Of a stretch of DNA of 64,000 nt, positions 39,839-49,445 are shown one piece after another. Source of the stretch: Sulfitobacter albidus (GTDB lineage: Bacteria > Pseudomonadota > Alphaproteobacteria > Rhodobacterales > Rhodobacteraceae); NCBI RefSeq assembly GCF_018200035.1, contig NZ_CP073581.1, forward strand, positions 2,166,501 through 2,230,500, read 5' to 3'. The translations under genes were made by a program, and so were the position numbers. The notes under the pieces were generated by a model. That model had not been told where the DNA came from and did not search any database. It saw only the letters and a program-made list of their open reading frames with translations. Each line of letters starts with the position of its first letter. Within the stretch, counting starts at the first letter, position 1.

Positions 39839-40593
39839 CCCGCCGTCCACCCGCCGTCGATCATCATGGCCGTGCCCGTGACCATCGCGCTCGCGTCCGA
39901 GGCCAGAAACAGCACAGCGCCCATGATATCCTCTACCTCGCCCACGCGGGGCAGTTTGATCTTGTCGAGGATCCAGGCGAGCCGCTCGGGATTGTCGAAT
40001 GTCGCCTCGGTCAGTGCGGTGCGGATGAAGGTGGGGCAGACGGTGTTGATGCGCACACCGGATTTTCCCCATTCGATGGCCATCGCTTTGACCATCCCCT
40101 CGACCGCGTGTTTTGAGGCGCAATACATCGACCGCTCGACCCCGCCCACATGCCCCATCTGGCTGGAGATATGGATGATCGCGCCGGGCTTGCCCGCCGC
40201 CATCAGCGCGCGCGCAGCGGCGGCAGAGAGGAAATAGGCGCCCTTGACGTTAAGGTCGAACACGGTGTCGAAATCATCGGGCGCCGCGTCCACCGCCAGC
40301 CCGTGGCGCGCCACCCCGGCGGAGTTCACGACGATATCGAAGGGCGAGGCAAAGGCCGCGTCGATGGCCCCGGTGTCGCTTTGATCGAACGTCAGCGCCT
40401 CGGCCTGCCAGCCCTCGGCGCGCATCTCGGCCACGCAATCGGCCAGCACATCGCCCCGGCGCGCGGCCAGCGTGACCGCCGCCCCCGCCTGCGCCAGTGC
40501 TGCCGCGCAGGCCAGTCCGATCCCGGAGGAGGCCCCCGTTACCAGCGCGCGCTTGCCGGTCAGATCAAACGACGGTGTGCGCGGCAGGCTCAT
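39835..40593 (-). CDS. Short-chain dehydrogenase/reductase
   Basis: 252 residues. NAD(P) motif ALVTGASSGIGLACA, NSAGVARHG, catalytic Ser in IIHISSQMGHV, Tyr-x3-Lys in RSMYCASKHAVEGMVK. Likely oxidises or reduces a hydroxy/keto intermediate of the operon's pathway. Overlaps both neighbours by 3-4 bases (after correcting the upstream frameshift). Confidence 0.92.
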   Translation of the reverse strand: MSLPRTPSFDLTGKRALVTGASSGIGLACAAALAQAGAAVTLAARRGDVLADCVAEMRAEGWQAEALTFDQSDTGAIDAAFASPFDIVVNSAGVARHGLAVDAAPDDFDTVFDLNVKGAYFLSAAAARALMAAGKPGAIIHISSQMGHVGGVERSMYCASKHAVEGMVKAMAIEWGKSGVRINTVCPTFIRTALTEATFDNPERLAWILDKIKLPRVGEVEDIMGAVLFLASDASAMVTGTAMMIDGGWTAG

Positions 40594-41638
40594 GGCGCCC
40601 TCCCCGTGTCAGGGTCAAAGCCCACGCGCGCCTTGTTGAATTCACGCAGGCGCGCAAAGACGTCCACGCCGATCTGATCGTACATATGCAGCAGATCCAC
40701 CAGCACCCAGTTTTCGCGAATGAGCCCCCCTCGAGCCGCCAGAAATCGAGGCTGCGCATGGTGATCTTGGTCCCCGCAGGCGCGATGCCCAGCCAGCCGC
40801 CGTGCGACAGTGTCTGCACCATGTTGGGCCAGCCGGTGACGGCGGCGTAGTTGCGATCCCCGAAGAAATGATAGTTGATCTCGTCAAGGTACTGACCGCG
40901 GTCGGGCATGGCGCTGAGAAACGGGATCTGGTGCCAGTTACGGAACCCCTGAATGCCGCGCCCGGTGCCGATGCCCGCGGGCCCGTACCAGTTCATGCGC
41001 GGATGCCAGAAGCGCGGCATCTCCATCACCTCTTCGCCGCCCTGACTGGGGTGGCGCTTCATGTGATCGAGCATGTCGATGATGTGCTGGCACGTCGCCT
41101 GCCCCTCTGCCGGATCATAGGGGGTGGGCACGATCCCGTCGTTGCGCGCCGGTCCCGGCACGAACCATTCGCGGCCCAGCGATGGCGCCAGCGGCCAGGC
41201 ATCCGCCTGCATCATGACTTCGGGAATATCCCACAGCGCCTGCATCTCGACAATCCTGCCGTCCACGATGCGGTAGAATTCGTGAAAACGCATGTGCACG
41301 GGATGACCCGTCGGCGGGATGTCGAGCCAGGGCGCGGTAAAGCTGCCCAGATAGGTGCCGCCCGCGCCGACCCAATCGTGCCCCTCGGGCGTGGGGCCGG
41401 CCATGACGATGTAGTCGCGCCGCTCGATATCCGGCCAGGCGCGCGCGAGCGGGGCAAAGACCCGGTCAACGTAGGCGTCCACGCCGGTGATCGTCTCGAA
41501 CGGGAAGCTGAGGTTGAACTGCACCTCCGGCGCGCAGGCCGCGTGCAAGGCCGCGCGCAGGGCTTCGAGGTCAAAGTCATACAGTGCCGCGCGCAGCGGC
41601 GCGATCAGGGCCTTGTGCCCGCTGTGCCGGTCAGTCAT
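40590..41638 (-). CDS. SnoaL-like protein C of the operon (tandem domains), frameshifted
   Basis: 349 residues after correction, with two SnoaL/NTF2-like halves. In the given sequence the frame breaks at the C6 run 40725-40730 (G6 on the coding strand); one more G restores a RENWVLVDLLHMYDQIGVD end, matching proteins A and B of the same operon, and a TGA that overlaps the SDR start. FHEFYRIVDGRIVEMQALWDI closes the first half. Overlaps protein B's gene by 8 bases. Confidence 0.75.
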
Positions 41639-42632
41639 CTGCGCCCACCTTTGCCAGCAAATCCACCCCCATCTGCGCGAACAGATGGATCATATCGACG
41701 AACACCCAATTCTCGGTGAATTGCCCGCCGGTGCGCAGCCAGAAATCCAGCCCCGACACGTCGACCGGCTTGCCCGAAGGCGCGTGACCCAGATACGGCC
41801 CCGTCTGATGCGCGACCACGCCCATCGGACCCGAGGCCGCGACGATGCGACCTTCGGCAAAGAGGCTTTCGAGATGCATCACCTTGCGGTCGGGAAAGGC
41901 AATCAACCACGGCTGCTGGTGCAGCGTTTCGAACTCCGCGAGGCTGAGGCAGGCGCCGATGCCTCCCGGCCCGTACCATTTGAGGTTCGGGTGGAAATAG
42001 TCGGCCATGCCCATGCTCTTGAGGTCCGCCTTGTCAAAGCTGTTGAGCCCCCCAAAGATCAGACCGCGCCCCAGCGCCATGGAGGCCGCCGTCTCCTCCG
42101 CGTCCTGCACATCGTGCAGCACCGCGTCGTAGGCAGTGGCCGCGGGAAAGACATGGGCCGCCCCGCGCGGGCGTGGCAACACCGGATGACCGATCTGGTC
42201 CAGCCAGTCGACCAGATCCCAGATTGTCTGCGCGTGGGTGATGCGGCCCTCCGCGTCAAAGCGCAGAAACTCCCCCCAGCGGATGCGCAGGGGCGTGTCG
42301 GTGGCGGGGATGCCAAATACCGGCGCGGTGGCCCGCCCGGTGTAATAGCCCGTGCCCGCCACCCAATAGGCGCCGTCGCCCGTGCCCGCCTCGCTTGCCT
42401 GCGAGACACCGGCGGTAAAGATATGCGTCTGCCGCGTCAGCCCCTCGAGGGCGGCATGGAACGGCGCGAACATCCGCTCGACAATGGCCGCACCGCTGGT
42501 CTGGAGGCCAACGGGCGCGGGCCCCTGCCAATGGGCGACGTGCGACAGCAAGGGCACCGCCGACGCGGGATCCGCGTCGAGGGCGGCCCAAAGGGCCCGC
42601 GCCGTCGCCTTGTTTTGCTGATTTATGTCCAT
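41631..42632 (-). CDS. SnoaL-like protein B of the operon (tandem domains)
   Basis: 333 residues with two NTF2-like halves: WGEFLRFDAEGRITHAQTIW marks the end of the first, and LDFWLRTGGQFTENWVFVD with HLFAQMGVDLL the end of the second. The YGPGGIGACLSLAEFETLHQ segment parallels YGPAGIGTGRGIQGFRNWHQ in protein C, so the two are paralogues. The function is not established; members of the fold cyclise, hydrate or isomerise small molecules. 24 bases after the HisD-like gene. Confidence 0.75.
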   Translation of the reverse strand: MDINQQNKATARALWAALDADPASAVPLLSHVAHWQGPAPVGLQTSGAAIVERMFAPFHAALEGLTRQTHIFTAGVSQASEAGTGDGAYWVAGTGYYTGRATAPVFGIPATDTPLRIRWGEFLRFDAEGRITHAQTIWDLVDWLDQIGHPVLPRPRGAAHVFPAATAYDAVLHDVQDAEETAASMALGRGLIFGGLNSFDKADLKSMGMADYFHPNLKWYGPGGIGACLSLAEFETLHQQPWLIAFPDRKVMHLESLFAEGRIVAASGPMGVVAHQTGPYLGHAPSGKPVDVSGLDFWLRTGGQFTENWVFVDMIHLFAQMGVDLLAKVGADD

Positions 42633-42656
42633 GCTCAGCCTTTCGGGCTTGCCCGC

Positions 42657-43985
42657 CTATTCCGCGGCGTCGCGTGCGGGCGCGCCTTCGCCGTAGGGCA
42701 CATTGATGCCGCCGTAACGGCGCACGCGCACATTGCACTGCTCCGCGTGGCCCACAAACCCTTCGAGCATGCACAGGCGCGAGCCGTAGGCGCCCATCTC
42801 GGCCGCGGCCTCGTCGGTGGTGATCCGCTGGTAGCTGTGCGTCTTGAGATATTTGCCGACCCACAGGCCCCCGGTATAGCGGCCGGCCTTTTTGGTGGGC
42901 AGCGTGTGGTTGGTGCCGATGACCTTGTCGCCGTTGGCCACATTGGTGCGCGCGCCCAGAAACAGCGCGCCGTAGCAGGTCATATGCTCCAGGAACCAGT
43001 CGTCGCGGTCGGTCATCACCTGCACGTGCTCGGAGGCGATGTCATCGGCGACGGCCAACATCTCGTCGTAGGTGTCGCAGACGATCACCTCGCCGTAGTC
43101 CTCCCAGCTGACGCGCGCGGTGCCCGCAGTGGGCAGGATGTCGAGCAGGCGCGCGATCTCGGCCATCGTTTCCTCGGCCAGCTTGCGCGAATTGGTCAGC
43201 AGCACGCAGGGGCTGTTATAGCCATGCTCGGCCTGCCCCAGCAGATCGGTGGCACAAATCTCGGCGTCAACGGTTTCATCCGCGATAACCATCGTCTCGG
43301 TCGGGCCCGCGAACAGATCAATGCCCACACGACCAAAAAGCTGGCGCTTGGCCTCTGCCACAAAGGCGTTGCCGGGCCCGACAAGCAGGTGCACGGGGTC
43401 GATCGTCTCGGTCCCTATGGCCATGGCGCCCACGGCCTGAATGCCGCCCATCACATAGATCTCATGCGCGCCGCCCAGATGCATGGCGGCGATCACCGCC
43501 GGGTTCGGCTCCCCGTTGAAGGGCGGGGTGCAGGCGATGATGCGCGGCACGCCCGCCACGCTGGCCGTGGCCACGGACATATGCGCGGAGGCGACCATGG
43601 GGAATTTGCCCCCCGGCACGTAGCAGCCGACGGATTGCACGGGGATATTCTTGTGGCCCAAGATCACGCCGGGCTGCATCTCGACCTCGATATCGAGCAT
43701 GCTGTCGCGCTGTGCCTGCGCGAACTTGCGCACGTTGGCCTGTGCGTATTCGATATCGGCCATCTCGCGCGGGGAGACCTTGGCGATCAGTGCTTCGATC
43801 TCTGCCGCGCTGAGGCGAAAGCTCTCGGGGCTGTAGCCGTCGAACTTCTCGCTCAGCTCGCGCACGGCTGTGTCGCCGCGCGCCTCGATATCCTTGAGCG
43901 TCGCCTCGACCACGCCACGTGTCTTGGCATCGTCCTCGCCGCGCTCTGCGTCGGATTTGCCGCGTTTGAGGTATTCAATCGTCAT
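42657..43985 (-). CDS. Histidinol-dehydrogenase-like oxidoreductase (not the his-operon enzyme)
   Basis: 442 residues of the HisD family. All catalytic features are visible: [19 protein letters not shown] (Gln/His zinc ligands), [12 protein letters not shown] (Glu-His catalytic pair), [20 protein letters not shown] (Asp) and [13 protein letters not shown] (His). HisD enzymes oxidise a primary alcohol to a carboxylate with two NAD. No other histidine genes are near, and SnoaL, SDR and transporter genes surround it, so it is probably a catabolic paralogue like HpsN, which oxidises dihydroxypropanesulfonate. Overlaps protein A's gene by 4 bases. Confidence 0.88.
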   Translation of the reverse strand: MTIEYLKRGKSDAERGEDDAKTRGVVEATLKDIEARGDTAVRELSEKFDGYSPESFRLSAAEIEALIAKVSPREMADIEYAQANVRKFAQAQRDSMLDIEVEMQPGVILGHKNIPVQSVGCYVPGGKFPMVASAHMSVATASVAGVPRIIACTPPFNGEPNPAVIAAMHLGGAHEIYVMGGIQAVGAMAIGTETIDPVHLLVGPGNAFVAEAKRQLFGRVGIDLFAGPTETMVIADETVDAEICATDLLGQAEHGYNSPCVLLTNSRKLAEETMAEIARLLDILPTAGTARVSWEDYGEVIVCDTYDEMLAVADDIASEHVQVMTDRDDWFLEHMTCYGALFLGARTNVANGDKVIGTNHTLPTKKAGRYTGGLWVGKYLKTHSYQRITTDEAAAEMGAYGSRLCMLEGFVGHAEQCNVRVRRYGGINVPYGEGAPARDAAE

Positions 43986-44524
43986 TCGGTTTCTCCTCCA
44001 TCGGGGCGTGGAGGCGTCTTTTCGCCGCGGTCAAAAGCCTCCCAGCCTTCGCCGCCGAACACGTCCACGCCCAGCTGCGCGAGCACGTGCGGGAAATCCA
44101 CCATCACCCAGTTATCCTCGATCTTGCCATCGCTGACCTTCCAGAAATCCATGTACCGGATCTCGACCCGCTTACCGGTGGGGGCGATGCCCATGAAGGG
44201 GCCGGAATGCACGGCCTCTTGCCGGCCAAAGGCCGCGGCCCATTCGCCCATGTACAGGCGCGCCTCATCCACGCAGACCTTGTCGGAAAAGGCCGCCTGA
44301 AACGGGCGTTGCCAGTTGTTCTGGAACTCGGTCAGCCCGTTCTTGGTCCCGCAGCCCTGATTGCCGAGCCAGCGGAAATTTTCGTTAAAGAACGCGCCGA
44401 TCCCGTCGATGGCATGGTCATTGAGCCCGTCGACCATGTTTTCGATCACGGCGCGGGTGTCGTCGGTTTTGCTCATGTCCGTGTCGCGGGTCAGCACGGC
44501 CTGTTCTGGTCTGGATCCTTTCAT
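43982..44524 (-). CDS. SnoaL-like protein A of the operon (single domain)
   Basis: 180 residues with one SnoaL/ester-cyclase-type domain ([59 protein letters not shown]). The ATG at 44524 has a strong AAGGAG site, making it the probable start of the catabolic half of the operon. A stem-loop lies between it and the transporter genes. Confidence 0.8.
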   Translation of the reverse strand: MKGSRPEQAVLTRDTDMSKTDDTRAVIENMVDGLNDHAIDGIGAFFNENFRWLGNQGCGTKNGLTEFQNNWQRPFQAAFSDKVCVDEARLYMGEWAAAFGRQEAVHSGPFMGIAPTGKRVEIRYMDFWKVSDGKIEDNWVMVDFPHVLAQLGVDVFGGEGWEAFDRGEKTPPRPDGGETE

Positions 44525-44594
44525 GGGATCGCTCCTTTCAAATCGGGAAATATTGGGGGGAAACACGTGCACCCCCGCCCGATATGAAATCGCG

Positions 44595-44621
44595 CGGCAT
44601 CCGGTTCAGCGCCGGATGCCG
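44595..44621 (-). other. Intercistronic stem-loop between transporter and catabolic genes
   Basis: A perfect 10-bp inverted repeat, CGGCATCCGG and CCGGATGCCG, with a 7-base loop. There is no T-run after it on the minus strand, so it is more likely an mRNA-processing or stability element than a full terminator. Confidence 0.55.
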
Positions 44622-44650
44622 GGCCGTGGCCCCGGTGCGCGCGTTGCGGC

Positions 44651-45811
44651 TCATCCCTTTACCGCTCCCGCTGTCAGGCCGCTGACGATCTGGCGCTGGA
44701 ACACCATCACCAGCAGGAACAGCGGTGCGGTGATCGACACGGCGGCCGCGACCGCTTCGACCTGATCGGTCGTCGTCGTCTCGCGGTTGAAGTAGCCCGC
44801 GATGGCCGGCACCATCGTCTGGTTCTGCGCATCCAGCAGCAGCGACGTCACGAGAAAGTCGTTATAGCCCAGCAGGAATGAGAACAGCCCCGTGGTGATC
44901 ACCCCCGGCCACATCACCGGCATGATCACGCGGCGGAACGCCTGAAAATGCGAACAGCCGTCGACGCGCGCCGCCTCGTCCAGCTCGCTCGGGATGTTCT
45001 GGAAGAACGAGCGCAGCATCCAGATCGTGAACGGCTGGTTGATCGACACCAGCACCGCGATCACCGCCCAAGGCTGGCCGTAGAGCGTGGGAGAAATCTC
45101 GCCAAAGATCGGGCGCAGGATCTCGGCGGAGTTGATGAACCACGGCAGATAGCCCGCCACCAGCACCGAATGCGGCAGCGCGCGAAAGATCAGCGCAAGG
45201 ATCAACAGCCAGAACGCCAGATCGGAGCCCGAGCGCGCAAGCCCGTACCCCGCGAGCGTGCCGACCGTCAGTGAGATGGTCACGACTCCCGCCGTCACCA
45301 GCATCGAATTGCCGAAGTTGCGATAGAATTCATTGTCCCGCCATACCGAGACATAGTGCTGTGTGGTCAGGCCCAACACGGGCTCGCCCAGCGGGCCAAG
45401 AACCGCGTTCAACGGTCCCAGGATCAGCGGCAGCACGCCAAAAAACACCGTCAGGAACACAACCGCATAGGCCGCCGCGCCAATCAGCCAGCCCAGCACG
45501 ATCAGCCCCGGAGGCGACAGGCGCGCCACAAGGCCCGGCAGCCGCGTGAAGGCCCAGCGCAGCGCGAAAAAGGTCACCGCCCCGCCCAGCAGGATGTCAA
45601 TGATCGACAGGCCGTTGCCCCCCGCCCGCGTCACCGGCCCCATGATGACATCAAGCGGGCTGTCGGCAAAAGCATCCACGGGGGATTTGAAGCTCATTAC
45701 CGTGATCCAGAAGATCGGGAAGGCGGCGAGGATACACCAGAACACCAGAAAGCTGCCCGATGCGAGGCGCAGCCCCAACGATTGCCGCATGGCCTTGGAT
45801 GTGGCGCTCAT
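44651..45811 (-). CDS. ABC transporter permease (CUT1/MalG-type)
   Basis: 386 residues, longer than the usual 270-300 because of an extra hydrophobic segment of about 90 residues after the first helix. The EAA loop is EAARVDGCSHFQAFRRVIMP. It pairs with the permease at 45843 to form the membrane channel of a sugar/polyol-type importer; the upstream gap is 31 bases. Confidence 0.9.
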   Translation of the reverse strand: MSATSKAMRQSLGLRLASGSFLVFWCILAAFPIFWITVMSFKSPVDAFADSPLDVIMGPVTRAGGNGLSIIDILLGGAVTFFALRWAFTRLPGLVARLSPPGLIVLGWLIGAAAYAVVFLTVFFGVLPLILGPLNAVLGPLGEPVLGLTTQHYVSVWRDNEFYRNFGNSMLVTAGVVTISLTVGTLAGYGLARSGSDLAFWLLILALIFRALPHSVLVAGYLPWFINSAEILRPIFGEISPTLYGQPWAVIAVLVSINQPFTIWMLRSFFQNIPSELDEAARVDGCSHFQAFRRVIMPVMWPGVITTGLFSFLLGYNDFLVTSLLLDAQNQTMVPAIAGYFNRETTTTDQVEAVAAAVSITAPLFLLVMVFQRQIVSGLTAGAVKG

Positions 45812-45842
45812 GTCCGTGCTCCGCTCAATGGATAAAGCTGCA

Positions 45843-46868
45843 TCAGTGCGATCCCCCCTTGTGGTCGCGCCAGGTGCGGCGCAGCGGCAGGATCAGCAAA
45901 AAGACGATCCCGATCATGGTCAGCATCGCGCTGGCCGAGGCCCGGCTGATCGCGCGGTTGCCCGCATCGTCAGGGCGCAGGAAATCATAGGTCAGCCATT
46001 GCAGCGATTTGACATGCGCTTCGGCGCGAAAGCCCACGATCTCTTCGAACACCCGGTAGCAATCCATCAGGTGGATCAGCGAGATGAAGATGATCAGCGG
46101 CATCAGATGCGGGATGACCACGTGGCGCAATCGCTCAAACCGGCTGGCTCCGTCGATCACGGCGCTCTCCAACGTGTCCATGTTCACCGACTGGAGCCCG
46201 GCGTAGAAGATGACAAAGGCAAAGGGCGCCACGTGCCAGACCCGGTAGAAGTACATCAGCAATTCGACCGTCCAGGCCTGCGCAAACATCGAGATGTTCT
46301 GCCCCGACCAACGCTCCATCATGGATGTCAGGATGCCGTCGCCGACAAACAGCCAGTAAATCGACAGCGACCCGATGACCGGCGTGATGATGAAGGGCAA
46401 CAGCGAGATGAAGATGACCGGCCCGCGCACCGCACGCACGGCATTATTGACCGTCAACGCGATCAGCAGCCCGACGCCGATCACCAGCGGCAGCGTCACC
46501 AGCGTGAACATCAGCGTAAAGCGCAGCGCCTTCCAGAAATCGATCTGCAGGATCTCGCCCGGCGTCCCGTTCGAAATCGCCGCCCAGAACTTATCCATCT
46601 GCAGGACATTTCGGTAGCTTTCAAAACCGGTCCACTCGGTTGTGGTCACGGTCTTGCCATCGTCACCGATGATCGGCACGGTCTTGATTTCGGTTACGCA
46701 GGTCTGGGTGAGAAATCCCGGTGTGCAGGTCTCGACCTCGATCCGTTCCATCACCGGCTGGGTGATCTGAAAGCTCTGGATCAGCACCGACACCAGCGGC
46801 AGCGCGATGAACAGGATCATCATAAAGACCGAAGGGCCGACAAAGGCCGCGAATGTCTTGAATTTCAT
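45843..46868 (-). CDS. ABC transporter permease (CUT1/MalF-type)
   Basis: 341 residues, six helices and a periplasmic loop with two Cys (VETCTPGFLTQTCVTE) after helix 1. The EAA loop reads DGASRFERLRHVVIPHLMP. Start ATG 46868 follows GGGAGAGAG; a longer frame starts at 46895. Part of the operon's importer. Confidence 0.9.
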   Translation of the reverse strand: MKFKTFAAFVGPSVFMMILFIALPLVSVLIQSFQITQPVMERIEVETCTPGFLTQTCVTEIKTVPIIGDDGKTVTTTEWTGFESYRNVLQMDKFWAAISNGTPGEILQIDFWKALRFTLMFTLVTLPLVIGVGLLIALTVNNAVRAVRGPVIFISLLPFIITPVIGSLSIYWLFVGDGILTSMMERWSGQNISMFAQAWTVELLMYFYRVWHVAPFAFVIFYAGLQSVNMDTLESAVIDGASRFERLRHVVIPHLMPLIIFISLIHLMDCYRVFEEIVGFRAEAHVKSLQWLTYDFLRPDDAGNRAISRASASAMLTMIGIVFLLILPLRRTWRDHKGGSH

Positions 46869-46993
46869 GGTCTCTCTCCCGCTCAAGGATGGCAAGGGTG
46901 GCTCTGGCGGTCTTGGCGAGGGGCCCGTGCCCCCGGCGAAAAACGCCCCTGTCGGATTGGGGCCCGCGACATCCGCCGCAGGCCCCGGTGGTC

Positions 46994-48211
46994 TTATTCC
47001 AGAACGCCGGCTTCTTTCGCGGCGGTGGTGTAGCCTTCCTCGATGGCGACCAGCGTCGCCGCCGCATCCCGCTCACCGGTCAGGAACGCGGGCACTTCGT
47101 TGCCCAGAACCGTGTGCAGCAGACCCATCTGCGAGGTCGAGGGATAGGCAGGCGGTGCGGGCTGGGCCGTCGCCGTGGCAATCGCACCAGCCGCCAGATC
47201 GGTGGGTTCATAGCCCTCGATCAGCCAAATGGCCGCGTCGTTGTTGGCCTTGACCGTTTCGCTGTCGATGCCCTCCATCGCCAGACGGAAGGCGGCATCG
47301 GCCTCTTCGTCAGAGATGTTGGCGGCGACGACGATCCCGTCCCACCACAGCGTGGTCGCGGGGATGCCGCCTTCCATCGCGGCGGGGGCTGCGGCCATCT
47401 TGACCTTACCGACGACCTGGCTTTCGGCCTCATCGTTCATCGCGGCGGCGCGGCTGGCCCAGAGGTTCGCCATGGCGATCTTGCCCTGCTGGAACTGCTG
47501 CTGAACGTAGGTGCTGTCGCTGACCAGAACTTCGGGATCCATGTATTCCATGGACGCCTTGATCATCTCCAGCGCCTTCATGCCCGCTTCGCCGTTGACG
47601 GCTGTGGTGTTGTCCTCATTAAAGAACTCACCGCCAAAGCCGACGTACATGTTGTTGAAATCCTGAGCGAGGTTCCAGCCGGATTTCAGCGTGGCGCCCA
47701 GCGCGTGATCGACCACGCCGGCCTCTTCGATCTTGGCCGCCGCTGCCAGCATTTCGTCCCATGTCGTGGGAGTCTCGATGCCGAGATCCGACAGAACGTC
47801 CTCGCGGTACATCAGGTGCTGGGTATTGACCATCATCGCCACGGCCATGATCTGACCGTTGATGCGGATCAGCTGGTTTGGCTTGAGGTTCTGACCGTAT
47901 TTCTCGACCAGATCATCGAGGGGACGGATCGTGCCCGCGTTCAGCAAAGGCGTGATCGTGCCGTTGGACACGCCACCGAGGTGGTAAAGCGATGGGTTCG
48001 CCTCAAACGCCGCTGGCTGCTTGGTGCGGAATTCCTGATCCAGCTCGGCCTGGAAATTGCCGCACTCGGCCATGGCATCGGTCACTGCTTTCCAGGCTTC
48101 AAACCCGGCGGAGAGCATTTTGACCTCGGTCTCGTTCTCGTAGGAACACGCGGCAAATGCCGTGCTGCCCATCAAGGACACGACACCCGCGAGGAGGAAC
48201 TTCTTGAACAT
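46994..48211 (-). CDS. ABC transporter substrate-binding protein (CUT1 type)
   Basis: 405 residues with a signal peptide (MFKKFLLAGVVSLMGSTAFAA) and a type-1 solute-binding fold: FQAELDQEFRTKQPAAFEAN, LMYREDVLSDLGIETPTTWD and GKIAMANLWASRAAAM. Binds the operon's unknown substrate in the periplasm. AGGGAG precedes ATG 48211. The mature N-terminus lacks a lipobox Cys, so it is soluble. Confidence 0.92.
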   Translation of the reverse strand: MFKKFLLAGVVSLMGSTAFAACSYENETEVKMLSAGFEAWKAVTDAMAECGNFQAELDQEFRTKQPAAFEANPSLYHLGGVSNGTITPLLNAGTIRPLDDLVEKYGQNLKPNQLIRINGQIMAVAMMVNTQHLMYREDVLSDLGIETPTTWDEMLAAAAKIEEAGVVDHALGATLKSGWNLAQDFNNMYVGFGGEFFNEDNTTAVNGEAGMKALEMIKASMEYMDPEVLVSDSTYVQQQFQQGKIAMANLWASRAAAMNDEAESQVVGKVKMAAAPAAMEGGIPATTLWWDGIVVAANISDEEADAAFRLAMEGIDSETVKANNDAAIWLIEGYEPTDLAAGAIATATAQPAPPAYPSTSQMGLLHTVLGNEVPAFLTGERDAAATLVAIEEGYTTAAKEAGVLE

Positions 48212-48241
48212 GTGCAAACTCCCTGTTTTGCTTATTTTGGT

Positions 48242-48290
48242 GGGTGCATCTTGCAAGCCTGCACCCTGGTGAAACCCCGGTTTGCCGGGG
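48242..48290 (-). other. Two stem-loops between the ATPase and binding-protein genes
   Basis: GGGTGCA/TGCACCC (7 bp, 11-base loop, 48242-48266) and CCCCGG/CCGGGG (6 bp, TTTG loop, 48275-48290) lie in the 98-base gap. Such elements often stabilise binding-protein mRNA so that it is made in excess. Confidence 0.5.
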
Positions 48291-48309
48291 ATGGATTGGA
48301 CCAATGGTC

Positions 48310-49359
48310 TCAGACGCGCTCGCCCGTGGACTGGTCGAAGATGTGGCAGATATCGGTCGGCACGGAAAAGCTGATCTCCTCCCCGATCTCCGCGCGGAAA
48401 TCCTTTGGCGCCTTGACCGACACCAGTTGACCGCCCGCGCGCACCGCCAGCATAACCGCATCGCCCAACAGCTCGACCGTGTAGATCGGCGCGGTGATCT
48501 GGCCGGTCTGGCCCGCGGGCGTGACGGACGCATCCTCGGCGCGAAAGCCCAGCGTGACGGCACCGTCGGCGGCCTGCAAGCCTTCGATGCGCACATGTTT
48601 GCCCTCAAACGTGCCGTCTTTGATCGTGCCGTCCATCAGGTTCATCGCCGGAGAGCCGATAAAGCTTGCGACAAAGGTGTTGGCGGGGTTGTCGTAGATC
48701 TCGGTCGGGGTGCCGACCTGCTGCACGCGGCCCTGCTTCATCACCACGACCCGGTCGGCGAGCGTCATCGCCTCGATCTGGTCGTGCGTCACGTAGACGG
48801 TGGTGACCTTCAATTCGTGGGACAGGTTCTTGATCTGCGCACGGGTGGAGACTCGCAGTTTTGCGTCGAGGTTCGACAGCGGCTCGTCCATCAAAAACAC
48901 ATTGGGCTCGCGCACGATGGCACGGGCAAGGGCCACGCGCTGGCGCTGGCCGCCCGACAATTCCGCGGGCTTGCGGTGCAGGAAATCATCGAGCTCCACC
49001 ATGGCAGAGGCGCGGCGCACCCGCTCGTCGTGGGTCGCGGGGTCGACCTTGCGCACCTTCAACGGAAAGCGGATGTTGTCGTAGACATTCATGTGCGGAT
49101 AAAGGCCGTAGCTTTGGAAGACCATCGCCACATCGCGGTCCTTGGGGTCGAGATCATTGATGACGCGCCCGTCGATGGCGATCTCGCCCTCGGTCACGTC
49201 CTCAAGACCCGCAATCATCCGCATGGTCGTGGTTTTGCCGCAGCCCGAAGGACCCAGCAGCACCAGAAACTCCTCGTCGGCGATGGTGAGGTTGAAATTC
49301 TCAACTCCGACAAAATCGCCCCAACGCTTGTTCACGTTGCGCAGTTGGATCTCGGCCAT
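48310..49359 (-). CDS. ABC transporter ATP-binding protein (MalK/UgpC type)
   Basis: 349 residues. Walker A GPSGCGKTTTM, signature LSGGQRQRVALARAI, Walker B VFLMDEPLSNLD, switch VYVTHDQIEAMT, followed by a C-terminal regulatory TOBE/OB domain. Energises the CUT1 importer encoded directly downstream. ATG 49359 is the first start of the 13-gene operon and sits 63 bases from the operator palindrome. The frame stays open to 49791 but that part is antisense to the exporter gene. Confidence 0.94.
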   Translation of the reverse strand: MAEIQLRNVNKRWGDFVGVENFNLTIADEEFLVLLGPSGCGKTTTMRMIAGLEDVTEGEIAIDGRVINDLDPKDRDVAMVFQSYGLYPHMNVYDNIRFPLKVRKVDPATHDERVRRASAMVELDDFLHRKPAELSGGQRQRVALARAIVREPNVFLMDEPLSNLDAKLRVSTRAQIKNLSHELKVTTVYVTHDQIEAMTLADRVVVMKQGRVQQVGTPTEIYDNPANTFVASFIGSPAMNLMDGTIKDGTFEGKHVRIEGLQAADGAVTLGFRAEDASVTPAGQTGQITAPIYTVELLGDAVMLAVRAGGQLVSVKAPKDFRAEIGEEISFSVPTDICHIFDQSTGERV

Positions 49360-49421
49360 ATCTGTCCCCCGGTGCTTATCATCGTAGCGTAGGGGCGGGC
49401 CGCCGCATTTGGCAATGATTT

Positions 49422-49439
49422 TTTGCACACGTGTGCAAA
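49422..49439. promoter_or_regulatory. 18-bp palindromic operator, probable LacI-regulator site
   Basis: TTTGCACACGTGTGCAAA is a perfect palindrome with a central CG, the pattern of LacI/GalR-family operators. It lies right after the predicted -10 element of the operon promoter, where a bound repressor would block transcription. The only LacI gene in the window (38819-39838) is inside the operon. Confidence 0.8.
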
Positions 49440-49445
49440 TAACCC

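Noticed and set aside
41487..44300. A 937-codon open frame on the plus strand
   Set aside because: It is antisense to the well-supported SnoaL-like and HisD-like genes and is rich in His, Arg and Gly as expected for reverse frames of GC-rich genes.
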